In this document: in pieces, positions 1 to 4,599 of the stretch
Layout of the letters: each line of letters opens with the position of its first letter
Numbering within the stretch: the first letter of the stretch is position 1
From: Actinomycetota bacterium
Lineage (GTDB): Bacteria; Actinomycetota; Actinomycetes; UBA12327
Assembly (NCBI GenBank): GCA_026392555.1
Contig: JAPLBW010000001.1
Coordinates: 1 to 5,217 of the forward strand
Direction: 5' to 3'
Length of the DNA stretch: 5,217 nt
The notes under the pieces: generated by a model
Told to the model about the DNA's origin: nothing
Database searches by the model: none
What the model saw: the letters and a program-made list of their open reading frames with translations, nothing else
Translations under genes and position numbers: made by a program

Positions 1-560
1 GAATACTTTTGTTCAACGGCAATGGCAAGGCGCAGTTCGCGGATCTTGCGGGAAATGGTTCGCGCGCTTGCCCCTTCACGCTCTTGTGCTGTCCGCGCGT
101 TGACAATCAGAGTGTTCTTGACGTATTGCTGCGTCAGCGTTGATCCACCTTGCCGAATCGAGCCGGCCTGGCTATTACTTTTCAGCGCTCGTAAGGTGCC
201 ACGCAAGTCGATGCCACCATGTTCGTAGTACCGCGAATCTTCAATGGCAACGATTGCCTGGCGAATAGGTGTGGCCATGCTCGATAACGGAACTGAGGTG
301 CGATTTTCCGTGAATACTTCGGCGATCCGCGATCCATCCTTTGCGAGCAAAATGGTGGGTTGCGGCAAGGGAGCGGCATCAAGGACGTTTGGGAGTGAGG
401 TAAAGGATTGTGATCCATCGCGCGCGGCCAGCGCGACGCCCCCAGCGATCGGGAGCAACATTCCGGCGAAAATCACCCCGCAGGCCACAGCCACCAACAC
501 CAATCGACCGAGCACAGCTCTAGGCCGACCGTGGGGCGTGTGTGACGCATGTGACTTCAC
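1..560 (-). CDS. ponA2: Class A penicillin-binding protein (PonA2-like), N-terminal part, cut by window edge
   Basis: Bifunctional cell-wall synthase; only the first 186 residues are in the window, so the transpeptidase and any PASTA domain lie beyond base 1. Translation gives a short cytoplasmic tail (residues 1-19), one membrane anchor (about 20-46) and then the start of the GT51 glycosyltransferase domain, which polymerises lipid II outside the membrane. The first GT51 motif is at 106-118, with E107 as the expected catalytic glutamate followed by D108 and H114. The second motif, GGSTLTQQYVKN, is at 138-149 and closely fits the family GGSTITQQxAKN. The GTG at 558-560 was chosen because it is just before the basic tail; it lacks a Shine-Dalgarno sequence but has TACTCT six bases upstream, so it is probably leaderless. 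The symbol rests on GT51 motifs plus divergent placement from a WhiB4-type gene, as in Mycobacterium; another class A paralogue is possible. Confidence 0.88.
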   Translation of the reverse strand, partial: MKSHASHTPHGRPRAVLGRLVLVAVACGVIFAGMLLPIAGGVALAARDGSQSFTSLPNVLDAAPLPQPTILLAKDGSRIAEVFTENRTSVPLSSMATPIRQAIVAIEDSRYYEHGGIDLRGTLRALKSNSQAGSIRQGGSTLTQQYVKNTLIVNARTAQEREGASARTISRKIRELRLAIAVEQKY

Positions 561-566
561 GTAATC

Positions 567-572
567 AGAGTA
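567..572 (-). promoter_or_regulatory. -10 box (TACTCT) for the PBP gene, leaderless
   Basis: On the minus strand TACTCT fits the actinobacterial TAnnnT pattern and ends six bases before the GTG start at 560, placing the transcript start on the first base of the codon. A weak -35 (TTCGTT, 590-595) lies 17 bases further upstream and overlaps the left arm of the inverted repeat. No Shine-Dalgarno sequence is present, which supports leaderless translation. Confidence 0.5.
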
Positions 573-589
573 CGCCAGATGGGGCGGAT

Positions 590-641
590 AACGAACGTGT
601 AACCGTTGGGGTTGGAGGGGTTCCGCTGGAGCACGTTCGTT
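590..641. repeat. Perfect 10-bp inverted repeat in the divergent PBP/whiB promoter region
   Basis: AACGAACGTG at 590-599 is exactly complementary to CACGTTCGTT at 632-641, with 32 bases between the arms and 42 bp between arm centres (about four helical turns). The left arm covers the weak -35 of the PBP gene. The right arm falls just upstream of whichever promoter serves whiB. This looks like a paired operator, possibly with looping, shared by the two divergent genes; the binding protein is unknown. The spacer is G-rich. The core ACGTTCG occurs again downstream of whiB, inside the palindrome GAACGTTC at 1068-1075. Confidence 0.5.
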
Positions 642-644
642 GCC

Positions 645-681
645 TAGGTTGAAGGCAGGCCGAGAACACGTCTGTTTGACA
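645..681 (+). promoter_or_regulatory. Candidate whiB promoter elements
   Basis: Two unconnected signals are visible. TAGGTT at 645-650 fits TAnnnT and has a weak -35 (TTCCGC, 621-626) 18 bases upstream; the right arm of the inverted repeat would then sit in the spacer. TTGACA at 676-681 is a perfect sigma-70-type -35 but has no acceptable -10 at 16-18 bases. The sequence does not decide which of them, if either, is used. Confidence 0.25.
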
Positions 682-705
682 GGGCGGCTCACCTATTTGT
701 GCCAT

Positions 706-712
706 GGGGAGG
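706..712 (+). promoter_or_regulatory. Ribosome binding site that fixes the whiB start
   Basis: GGGGAGG ends four bases before the ATG at 717. It favours this ATG over the in-frame GTG at 699, which would add six residues and has no ribosome binding site. The alignment of the protein with WhiB4/WblA also begins around this methionine. Confidence 0.7.
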
Positions 713-716
713 TTGC

Positions 717-1049
717 ATGACCTGGGTCGCCAACTGGATCGCTAAAGCGGCTTGTCACACGAGTGCTCCGGACGAACTCTTTGTTCAAGGCGCAGCCCAA
801 AATCGGGCCAAGAGTGTATGCATGAACTGCACGGTGCGGACTGAATGTCTCGCCGATGCCCTCGACAATCGCGTGGAGTTTGGTGTGTGGGGCGGCATGA
901 CCGAGCGCGAGCGTCGCTCGTTGCTTCGCAGACGTTCCAATGTGACGTCCTGGCGGGAAGTGCTTGAAAGTGCACGCGATGAATACGAAGCCACGATGCT
1001 GGCTCCTCTCGAAATCTCGCTGGTGGACGATCACATCCGCGTCAGCTAA
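717..1049 (+). CDS. whiB4: WhiB-family iron-sulfur regulator, WhiB4/WblA type
   Basis: A 110-residue transcription regulator expected to hold an O2- and NO-sensitive 4Fe-4S cluster. The four ligands are C13, C35, C38 and C44, in the family pattern C-x(n)-C-x2-C-x5-C. The turn motif GVWGG is at 56-60 and is followed by a basic stretch (residues 64-73, arginine-rich) that serves as the DNA-binding region. The segments around FVQGAAQNRAK (22-32) and ECLADALDNR (43-52) are typical of the WhiB4/WblA subgroup, which in Mycobacterium acts in the oxidative-stress response and in Streptomyces restrains differentiation and antibiotic production. An oddity is T39 in place of the proline that usually follows the second cysteine of the CxxC pair (CMNCTVRTEC). 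The next gene on the strand, at 1142, appears to have its own promoter, so this gene may be monocistronic. It is divergent from the PBP gene, as in Mycobacterium. Confidence 0.92.
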   Translation: MTWVANWIAKAACHTSAPDELFVQGAAQNRAKSVCMNCTVRTECLADALDNRVEFGVWGGMTERERRSLLRRRSNVTSWREVLESARDEYEATMLAPLEISLVDDHIRVS

Positions 1050-1129
1050 TTGACGCACGCCTGCTGAGAACGTTCGGCACCAACCTCACGTATCAGGACG
1101 TTGCCTGAGCGCCCCGTTGACCGCAGAGA

Positions 1130-1135
1130 TAGTGT
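1130..1135 (+). promoter_or_regulatory. -10 box (TAGTGT) for the DUF4177-RidA-NUDIX-MBL operon, leaderless
   Basis: TAGTGT fits TAnnnT and is separated from the ATG at 1142 by exactly six bases, so transcription should begin on or next to the A of the start codon. The GGGG at 1137-1140 is one base from the ATG, too close to work as a Shine-Dalgarno sequence. No convincing -35 is seen at 16-18 bases; TTGACC at 1117-1122 is too near. Confidence 0.5.
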
Positions 1136-1141
1136 CGGGGT

Positions 1142-1303
1142 ATGGAAAAAATTGCTTGGGAATACGCGACTGTGCCTCTCCTTGTTCATGTGACAAAGCA
1201 GATCCTCGATACGTGGGGCGAAGACGGTTGGGAGTTGGTGTCGGTGTTGCCGGGCAGTTCGGCTGAAAACCTTGTTGCTTACTTCAAACGTCCTAAGGGC
1301 TAA
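1142..1303 (+). CDS. Small DUF4177 family protein
   Basis: A 53-residue protein of unknown function. It opens MEKIAWEYATVPLLVH, continues with a helix ending DTWGEDGWELVSVLP (23-37), and finishes with a strand near VAYFKRPKG (45-53). The pattern WEY...V.....LN.WG.DGWELV......AYFKRP is that of the DUF4177 family; the Mycobacterium counterpart, from memory, is Rv3678A beside the RidA gene. It lacks a signal peptide, membrane segment or cysteines, and probably folds as a small beta-alpha-beta unit. It is the first gene of the operon, three bases ahead of the RidA gene, and its last codons carry that gene's ribosome binding site (AAGGG, 1295-1299). The start is supported by the -10 box at 1130. 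Being short, it is easily missed by gene callers. Confidence 0.85.
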   Translation: MEKIAWEYATVPLLVHVTKQILDTWGEDGWELVSVLPGSSAENLVAYFKRPKG

Positions 1304-1306
1304 TCA

Positions 1307-1768
1307 ATGACGACACCTGAATCCCGTATCGCTGAATTGGGCATGACCCTCCCGCCGGTACCAGCGCCAGTTGCGTCCTATGTCCCCGTGGTGCAGACCG
1401 GCAATCTCGTCTTCACATCCGGCCAGTTGCCGCTCGTTGATGGCGCACTGTCCATCACCGGTAAAGTCGGCGCTGAGGTGAGCATTGAAGAAGCCAATGC
1501 GCTGGCCCGCATCTGTGTGCTGAACGCGATTGCCGCTGTTAAGGCGGAGATCGGCGAGTTGTCTCGCGTTCGTCGCATCGTCAAGGTCGTGGGTTTCGTA
1601 GCAAGCGCCCCTGATTTCAGCTCACAGCCGCTGGTGGTTAACGGTGCGAGTGAAGTTCTCAGCGCTGTGTTTGGTGAGAAGGGTGTTCACGCGCGAAGTT
1701 CGCTCGGAGTAGCCGTTCTGCCTTTGGATGCTCCCGTCGAAATTGAGCTCATCGTCGAGGTGGAGTGA
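1307..1768 (+). CDS. RidA/YjgF/UK114-like protein
   Basis: A 153-residue protein of the Rid superfamily, which includes enamine/imine deaminases that clear reactive 2-aminoacrylate and related intermediates in the cytoplasm. The family signature is visible at the C-terminal end: R130, inside HARSSLGVAVLPLD (128-141), matches the substrate-carboxylate-binding arginine of RidA (R105 in E. coli numbering), and E145 sits 15 residues later, as the catalytic E120 does in RidA. TSGQLPLVDG (37-46) is the usual early strand and turn. At 153 residues it is longer than classical RidA (about 128), mainly from an N-terminal extension, which resembles the actinobacterial Rv3678c-type subgroup, whose substrate is not established to my knowledge. 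The ATG is preceded by AAGGG with seven bases between. The stop TGA overlaps the next gene's GTG. Family assignment is firm; reaction and substrate are inferred. Confidence 0.9.
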   Translation: MTTPESRIAELGMTLPPVPAPVASYVPVVQTGNLVFTSGQLPLVDGALSITGKVGAEVSIEEANALARICVLNAIAAVKAEIGELSRVRRIVKVVGFVASAPDFSSQPLVVNGASEVLSAVFGEKGVHARSSLGVAVLPLDAPVEIELIVEVE

Positions 1769-2454
1769 CGTCACAGTCACGAGATGCCGCCACGGTTGTC
1801 CTTGCTCGCGATAGCGCAACCGGTGGTATGGAAGTGTGGCTGCTTAAACGCATTGGGTCTTTGAAGTTTGCTCCCCATGCCCATGTCTTCCCTGGTGGCG
1901 CAGTTGACGCCAGCGACAGTGAATTGTTTCCTCTTGATGGCGACTCACTGATTCACGTGGGGTCGATCATGGATGTTGAGCCGGTGAAAGCCAACCAACT
2001 CGTGGCCGCGGCGGTGCGGGAAACCTTTGAAGAATCGGGGATCGTCCTGGCCTCCAATCGACATCCCACGGCGTGGAGTGAGCGGGATCGACAGGACCTC
2101 CTCTTGGGGCGAACCTCAATTGCCCGACTGCTCAATCGAGAACAAGCTCATGTTCATTCGCAGGATGTGATTCCGTGGGCTTGGTGGTTGACCCCTGATT
2201 ACCTTCCTTTTCGTTTTGACACGTGGTTCTTTCTTGCCCCTCTCCGGGCAGATGTCGAACCGCGGCATGTGCCCGATGGTGAAGCAGTCGAGGCGCGGTG
2301 GTGGAAAATAGCCGAAGCCCTGGAAGCCAATCGTGCCGGTGAGATCATCTTGTTATGGCCTACGCTTCGTGTGCTGCTTGACCTCAACCAGTGGTCATCA
2401 GTGTCTGAAGCAGTCAGTCATCGGCCCGTTCGATTGGAGCAGCAATCCGGATGA
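1765..2454 (+). CDS. NUDIX hydrolase, CoA-pyrophosphatase/NUDT19-like architecture
   Basis: A 229-residue hydrolase that should cleave a nucleoside diphosphate linked to another moiety, using metal bound by the Nudix helix. The conserved helix REtFEEsGI is at 85-93, with E86, E89 and E90 as expected metal and catalytic residues. The glycines that open a Nudix box are FPGG at 42-45, so about 26 extra residues (49-74) separate the two halves of the motif, which are normally a few residues apart. That interrupted box, with the early FPGG and LLKR (26-29), recalls NUDT19/NUDT7-type enzymes acting on CoA or ADP-linked compounds; the substrate is inference. It starts at a GTG overlapping the upstream stop in the arrangement GTGA, with GAGG at 1757-1760 as ribosome binding site, and ends in ATGA overlapping the next start. 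Both junctions indicate translational coupling. Confidence 0.9.
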   Translation: MTSQSRDAATVVLARDSATGGMEVWLLKRIGSLKFAPHAHVFPGGAVDASDSELFPLDGDSLIHVGSIMDVEPVKANQLVAAAVRETFEESGIVLASNRHPTAWSERDRQDLLLGRTSIARLLNREQAHVHSQDVIPWAWWLTPDYLPFRFDTWFFLAPLRADVEPRHVPDGEAVEARWWKIAEALEANRAGEIILLWPTLRVLLDLNQWSSVSEAVSHRPVRLEQQSG

Positions 2455-3197
2455 GTGTGACCACTCCTGCGTGGGTGCGTGGTGTTACCGCTCCCAACCC
2501 AGGTCCCATGACTTTGCAAGGAACCAATACCTGGATCCTGGGAATCGATGGGCTCGTCATTGTTGATCCCGGCCCGCTAGATGAATCCCATTTGCTTGAT
2601 GTTGCAATGCACGGATCCATTGAACACATTCTTTTAACGCACGGACACGGTGATCACAGTGATGGTGCCCAGCGATTACATGAACTCACAGGTGCACCAG
2701 TGAGTGCATGGGATGAGCGACATGTTTCCCATGGTGAAAAACTTACTGACGCGATGACGCTGCAGCTTGCGGGATTGGATATTGAAATCCTGCATGCGCC
2801 CGGGCACACGATGGATTCGGTGTGCTTCGTCGTCAGTGGTGAAGGCGAATCAGTGGTCTTGACCGGTGACACGATCTTGGGCGAAGGCAGCACGGTGATC
2901 GCTCACCCCGAGGGTCGAGTCGACCACTATCTCCGCACGTTAGAAAAGCTGGTTCAACTCAGTGAGTTGGTGGTGTTGCCCGGTCACGGCCCCATGGTTG
3001 GACCGTCCCATCGAGTCGCTCAGCAGTATCTGGATCATCGCCATGAACGCATCGCTCAAGTGCGCGCTGCAGTGGCCCAAGGGGCAACGACGCCGGAGCA
3101 TGTTCTTGCGGTGGTGTACAGCGATGTGCTCGATTCGCTGCGAGGGGCAGCGTTGTTAAGCGCCCAGGCGCATTTGATGTTTGTGTTGGAGGACTAA
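2451..3197 (+). CDS. Metallo-beta-lactamase-fold hydrolase, LACTB2-like
   Basis: A 248-residue hydrolase with a binuclear zinc site. All ligands are visible: THGHGDH at 63-69 gives H64, H66, D68 and H69; APGHT gives H119; GDT gives D140; and PGHGP gives H179. The opening APNPGPMTLQGTNTW (14-28) and DPGP (39-42) are typical of the LACTB2/glyoxalase-II-like branch. The last 55 or so residues, after the repeated histidines at 196-199, fit the small winged-helix-like C-terminal domain of that branch. LACTB2 is an endoribonuclease in animals; bacterial members of this locus (Rv3677c in Mycobacterium, from memory) have no firmly known substrate, and a role as a beta-lactamase is not implied. The ATG overlaps the NUDIX stop by four bases, with GGAG at 2436-2439. 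Its stop codon overlaps that of convergent crp. Confidence 0.92.
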   Translation: MSVTTPAWVRGVTAPNPGPMTLQGTNTWILGIDGLVIVDPGPLDESHLLDVAMHGSIEHILLTHGHGDHSDGAQRLHELTGAPVSAWDERHVSHGEKLTDAMTLQLAGLDIEILHAPGHTMDSVCFVVSGEGESVVLTGDTILGEGSTVIAHPEGRVDHYLRTLEKLVQLSELVVLPGHGPMVGPSHRVAQQYLDHRHERIAQVRAAVAQGATTPEHVLAVVYSDVLDSLRGAALLSAQAHLMFVLED

Positions 3198-3868
3198 GCG
3201 CCGCGACGGTTGAGCTTGTCAACATCCAAGATCGTGACACCGCGAGGCTCGAGCAAAATCCAGCCGCGGCTAGCGAAGTCGGCGAGAGCTTTGTTTACCG
3301 TTTCGCGCGATGCGCCGACTAGCTGTGCAAGTTCTTCTTGAGTTAAGTCGTGCGTGACGTGCACTCCTTCCCCGCGTTGAACACCGAAGCGCACGGACAA
3401 GTCCAACAGGGCCTTCGCCACTCGACCGGGAACATCAGCAAACACCAAGTCGCCCATCGCCTCGTTTGCGCGGCGAAGGCGCTGTGCCAAGGCTTGAAGA
3501 AGTGATTGAGCAAGTTCCGGGCGACCGGTCAGCCACTCGTTCAGGTCGTCGTGACCCAGGCCAAAAAGGCGACAGTCGGTCAGGGCTGTTGCGGTGGCCG
3601 TTCGCGGACCTGGATCGAAAAGGGACAGTTCGCCGAACATCTCGCCAGGGCCTTGGACACTGAGGAGGTTTTCGCGACCATCGCTGGAAGAGACACTGAG
3701 CTTGACCTTGCCTTCGAGCACGACGTAGAGGCGATCGCCGCCGTCGCCTTCGGAGAAGATCACGCCACCCTTGGCAAAGGTGACCTCAACCATCGATGCG
3801 CGCAGGGCTATTGCAGCGTCATCATTGAGGGCGACGAATAACGGAGCACTCATCAAGATGTCAGCCAT
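3194..3868 (-). CDS. crp: Crp/GlxR-type cAMP-responsive transcription regulator
   Basis: A 224-residue dimeric regulator of the CRP-FNR family, the same length as Mycobacterium tuberculosis Crp. The cyclic-nucleotide domain covers about 1-115, with the phosphate-binding cassette FGELSLFDPGPRTA at 78-91; G79, E80, R89 and T90 are the expected cAMP contacts. The long dimer helix spans about 117-143. The DNA-binding domain (147-219) carries the recognition helix in GASRETVNKAL (185-195), with R188, E189 and K193. A methionine eight residues further upstream (codon at 3890-3892) is in frame, but the start at 3868 has a strong GGGAGG site and matches mycobacterial Crp. A134 replaces the threonine that contacts the adenine of cAMP in mycobacterial Crp, while N135 is kept. 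The TAG stop at 3194-3196 lies within the stop codon of the convergent MBL gene. The rsiG gene lies upstream on the same strand, 86 bases away. Confidence 0.96.
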   Translation of the reverse strand: MADILMSAPLFVALNDDAAIALRASMVEVTFAKGGVIFSEGDGGDRLYVVLEGKVKLSVSSSDGRENLLSVQGPGEMFGELSLFDPGPRTATATALTDCRLFGLGHDDLNEWLTGRPELAQSLLQALAQRLRRANEAMGDLVFADVPGRVAKALLDLSVRFGVQRGEGVHVTHDLTQEELAQLVGASRETVNKALADFASRGWILLEPRGVTILDVDKLNRRGA

Positions 3869-3873
3869 CTCAG

Positions 3874-3879
3874 CCTCCC
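3874..3879 (-). promoter_or_regulatory. Ribosome binding site that fixes the crp start
   Basis: GGGAGG on the minus strand lies five bases before the ATG at 3868, an ideal distance. It rules against the longer reading from 3892, which would place this site inside the coding region. Confidence 0.8.
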
Positions 3880-3954
3880 AGCGTCGCGACAATCAGTGTG
3901 TGAACTGCATTGTGCCACGTTAGACCGGCGCGAGCCTGCGCAGAGTCAGGAATG

Positions 3955-4506
3955 TTAGGCAGCGCCAGCCTTCAGCGGAAGTGCGACTAGGCACTGAAGC
4001 GGGTCTTCGTGGTAGCGCGCAATGAGTTCATCGGTTGCGCGAGCCAATCGGCGGTGGAGTGCCTGACGGTAGGTCGACAGCTGGAATTCGGCAAATGACA
4101 GTTCCTGGGCAAGTTCGTGGCAAGCGACAGGGTTATTGGTGTCAACGGTTTGATTCCACAGCGACTGCAGATCAGGAATCGGCGGGATGTCGTTGTCTGG
4201 CAAGACGGTAAGGAGCGCGGTCCGTCCGCGCGCTGGTCGATCCTCAGCAAAGGCACCTTGTAGGTGGTCAAATTGGGAAAGGCCATCACTGTTGGTGCGC
4301 AACAAGTCCAAGCGAGCTTGGATCAGCCGGCGCCAGTAGGAAACCCGGTGTTCTTCCGTATCCAGGTTCTTGCGGTAGGCACGAAGCCCAGCCAAATCAA
4401 GGTGCGCAAATTCAACACTGCGCTCGGGCACAGTGCGATCGGCGGGAGCGCGTCGAGCCGGTGTGGCTGCGTTAGCGGTGGGCCGCGGAACCTGAGTTGT
4501 GGACAT
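3955..4506 (-). CDS. rsiG: RsiG: c-di-GMP-binding anti-sigma factor for a WhiG-type sigma factor
   Basis: A 183-residue cytoplasmic protein with an exact copy of the RsiG c-di-GMP signature E-x3-S-x2-R-x3-Q-x3-D: E52, S56, R59, Q63 and D67, in a predicted helix (about 36-71). A second helix (about 128-165) has E140, S144 and R147 at the same spacing, but H151 and A155 replace Q and D. Two long helices joined by a linker with LLTVLPDNDIPPIPDL (98-113) match the antiparallel coiled coil of twin-motif RsiG. In Streptomyces, c-di-GMP-loaded RsiG holds sigma WhiG inactive; in Rubrobacter the same switch controls type IV pili. Homologues have, as I recall, been labelled AmfC or aerial mycelium formation protein. 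Residues 1-30 are Pro/Ala/Arg-rich and probably disordered, so the start is uncertain: GAAGGGG lies close to the ATG but its spacing is tight. No sigma factor is in the window. Crp follows 86 bases downstream. Confidence 0.85.
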   Translation of the reverse strand: MSTTQVPRPTANAATPARRAPADRTVPERSVEFAHLDLAGLRAYRKNLDTEEHRVSYWRRLIQARLDLLRTNSDGLSQFDHLQGAFAEDRPARGRTALLTVLPDNDIPPIPDLQSLWNQTVDTNNPVACHELAQELSFAEFQLSTYRQALHRRLARATDELIARYHEDPLQCLVALPLKAGAA

Positions 4507-4568
4507 ACCCCTTCATCGGCTCGTTGGGCCCAGAGATTGAGCCCAGATCACCCATCCGGCCCAAAGGG

Positions 4569-4592
4569 CTAGGCGTGGGCCGGCCCCTAGGC
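4569..4592. repeat. Palindrome flanked by direct repeats between rsiG and nth
   Basis: CTAGGC occurs at 4569-4574 and 4587-4592, 18 bases apart, and the perfect 10-bp palindrome GGGCCGGCCC fills 4577-4586 between them. The second CTAGGC overlaps the proposed -10 box of nth. The whole lies in the 93-base gap between divergent rsiG and nth, so an operator is possible, though G+C-rich DNA produces such palindromes readily. A 7-bp inverted repeat (TTGGGCC 4524-4530, GGCCCAA 4558-4564) lies nearer rsiG. Confidence 0.3.
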
Positions 4593-4593
4593 T
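4588..4593 (+). promoter_or_regulatory. -10 box (TAGGCT) for nth, leaderless
   Basis: TAGGCT fits TAnnnT and is followed by exactly six bases before the ATG at 4600. There is no Shine-Dalgarno sequence upstream of that ATG and no clear -35. The geometry is the same as for the PBP and DUF4177 genes. Confidence 0.5.
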
Positions 4594-4599
4594 GAGTCC

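Noticed and set aside
541..560. CRP-like half-sites (TGTGA, TCAC) near the PBP start
   Set aside because: The halves are two bases apart (GTGA-CT-TCAC), not six as in TGTGA-N6-TCACA, and they fall in the first codons, where TGTGAC repeats simply encode Ser-His pairs.
605..622. G-rich run as a G-quadruplex
   Set aside because: Only two runs of four G and one of two; at best a two-tetrad structure, common by chance in such DNA.
699..716. Longer WhiB start at GTG 699
   Set aside because: No ribosome binding site or TAnnnT at the right distance, whereas ATG 717 has GGGGAGG and matches family N-termini.
693..1058. 121-residue minus-strand reading frame opposite whiB
   Set aside because: It covers the WhiB gene exactly in antisense, with no ribosome binding site or family features.
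1093..1108. Hairpin TCAGG-6-CCTGA after whiB
   Set aside because: Five-bp stem and no T-tract; too weak to call a terminator.
3506..3841. 111-residue plus-strand reading frame opposite crp
   Set aside because: It is the antisense of a clearly conserved Crp and shows no recognisable protein features.
3891..3915. Possible Crp autoregulatory site upstream of crp (TGTGA at 3899)
   Set aside because: The partner half six bases on reads TTGTG rather than TCACA, so it is not a convincing operator.
3915..3950. Possible terminator between rsiG and crp
   Set aside because: Only very short stems (GGC/GCC, CCTG/CAGG) and no T-tract; not a credible intrinsic terminator.
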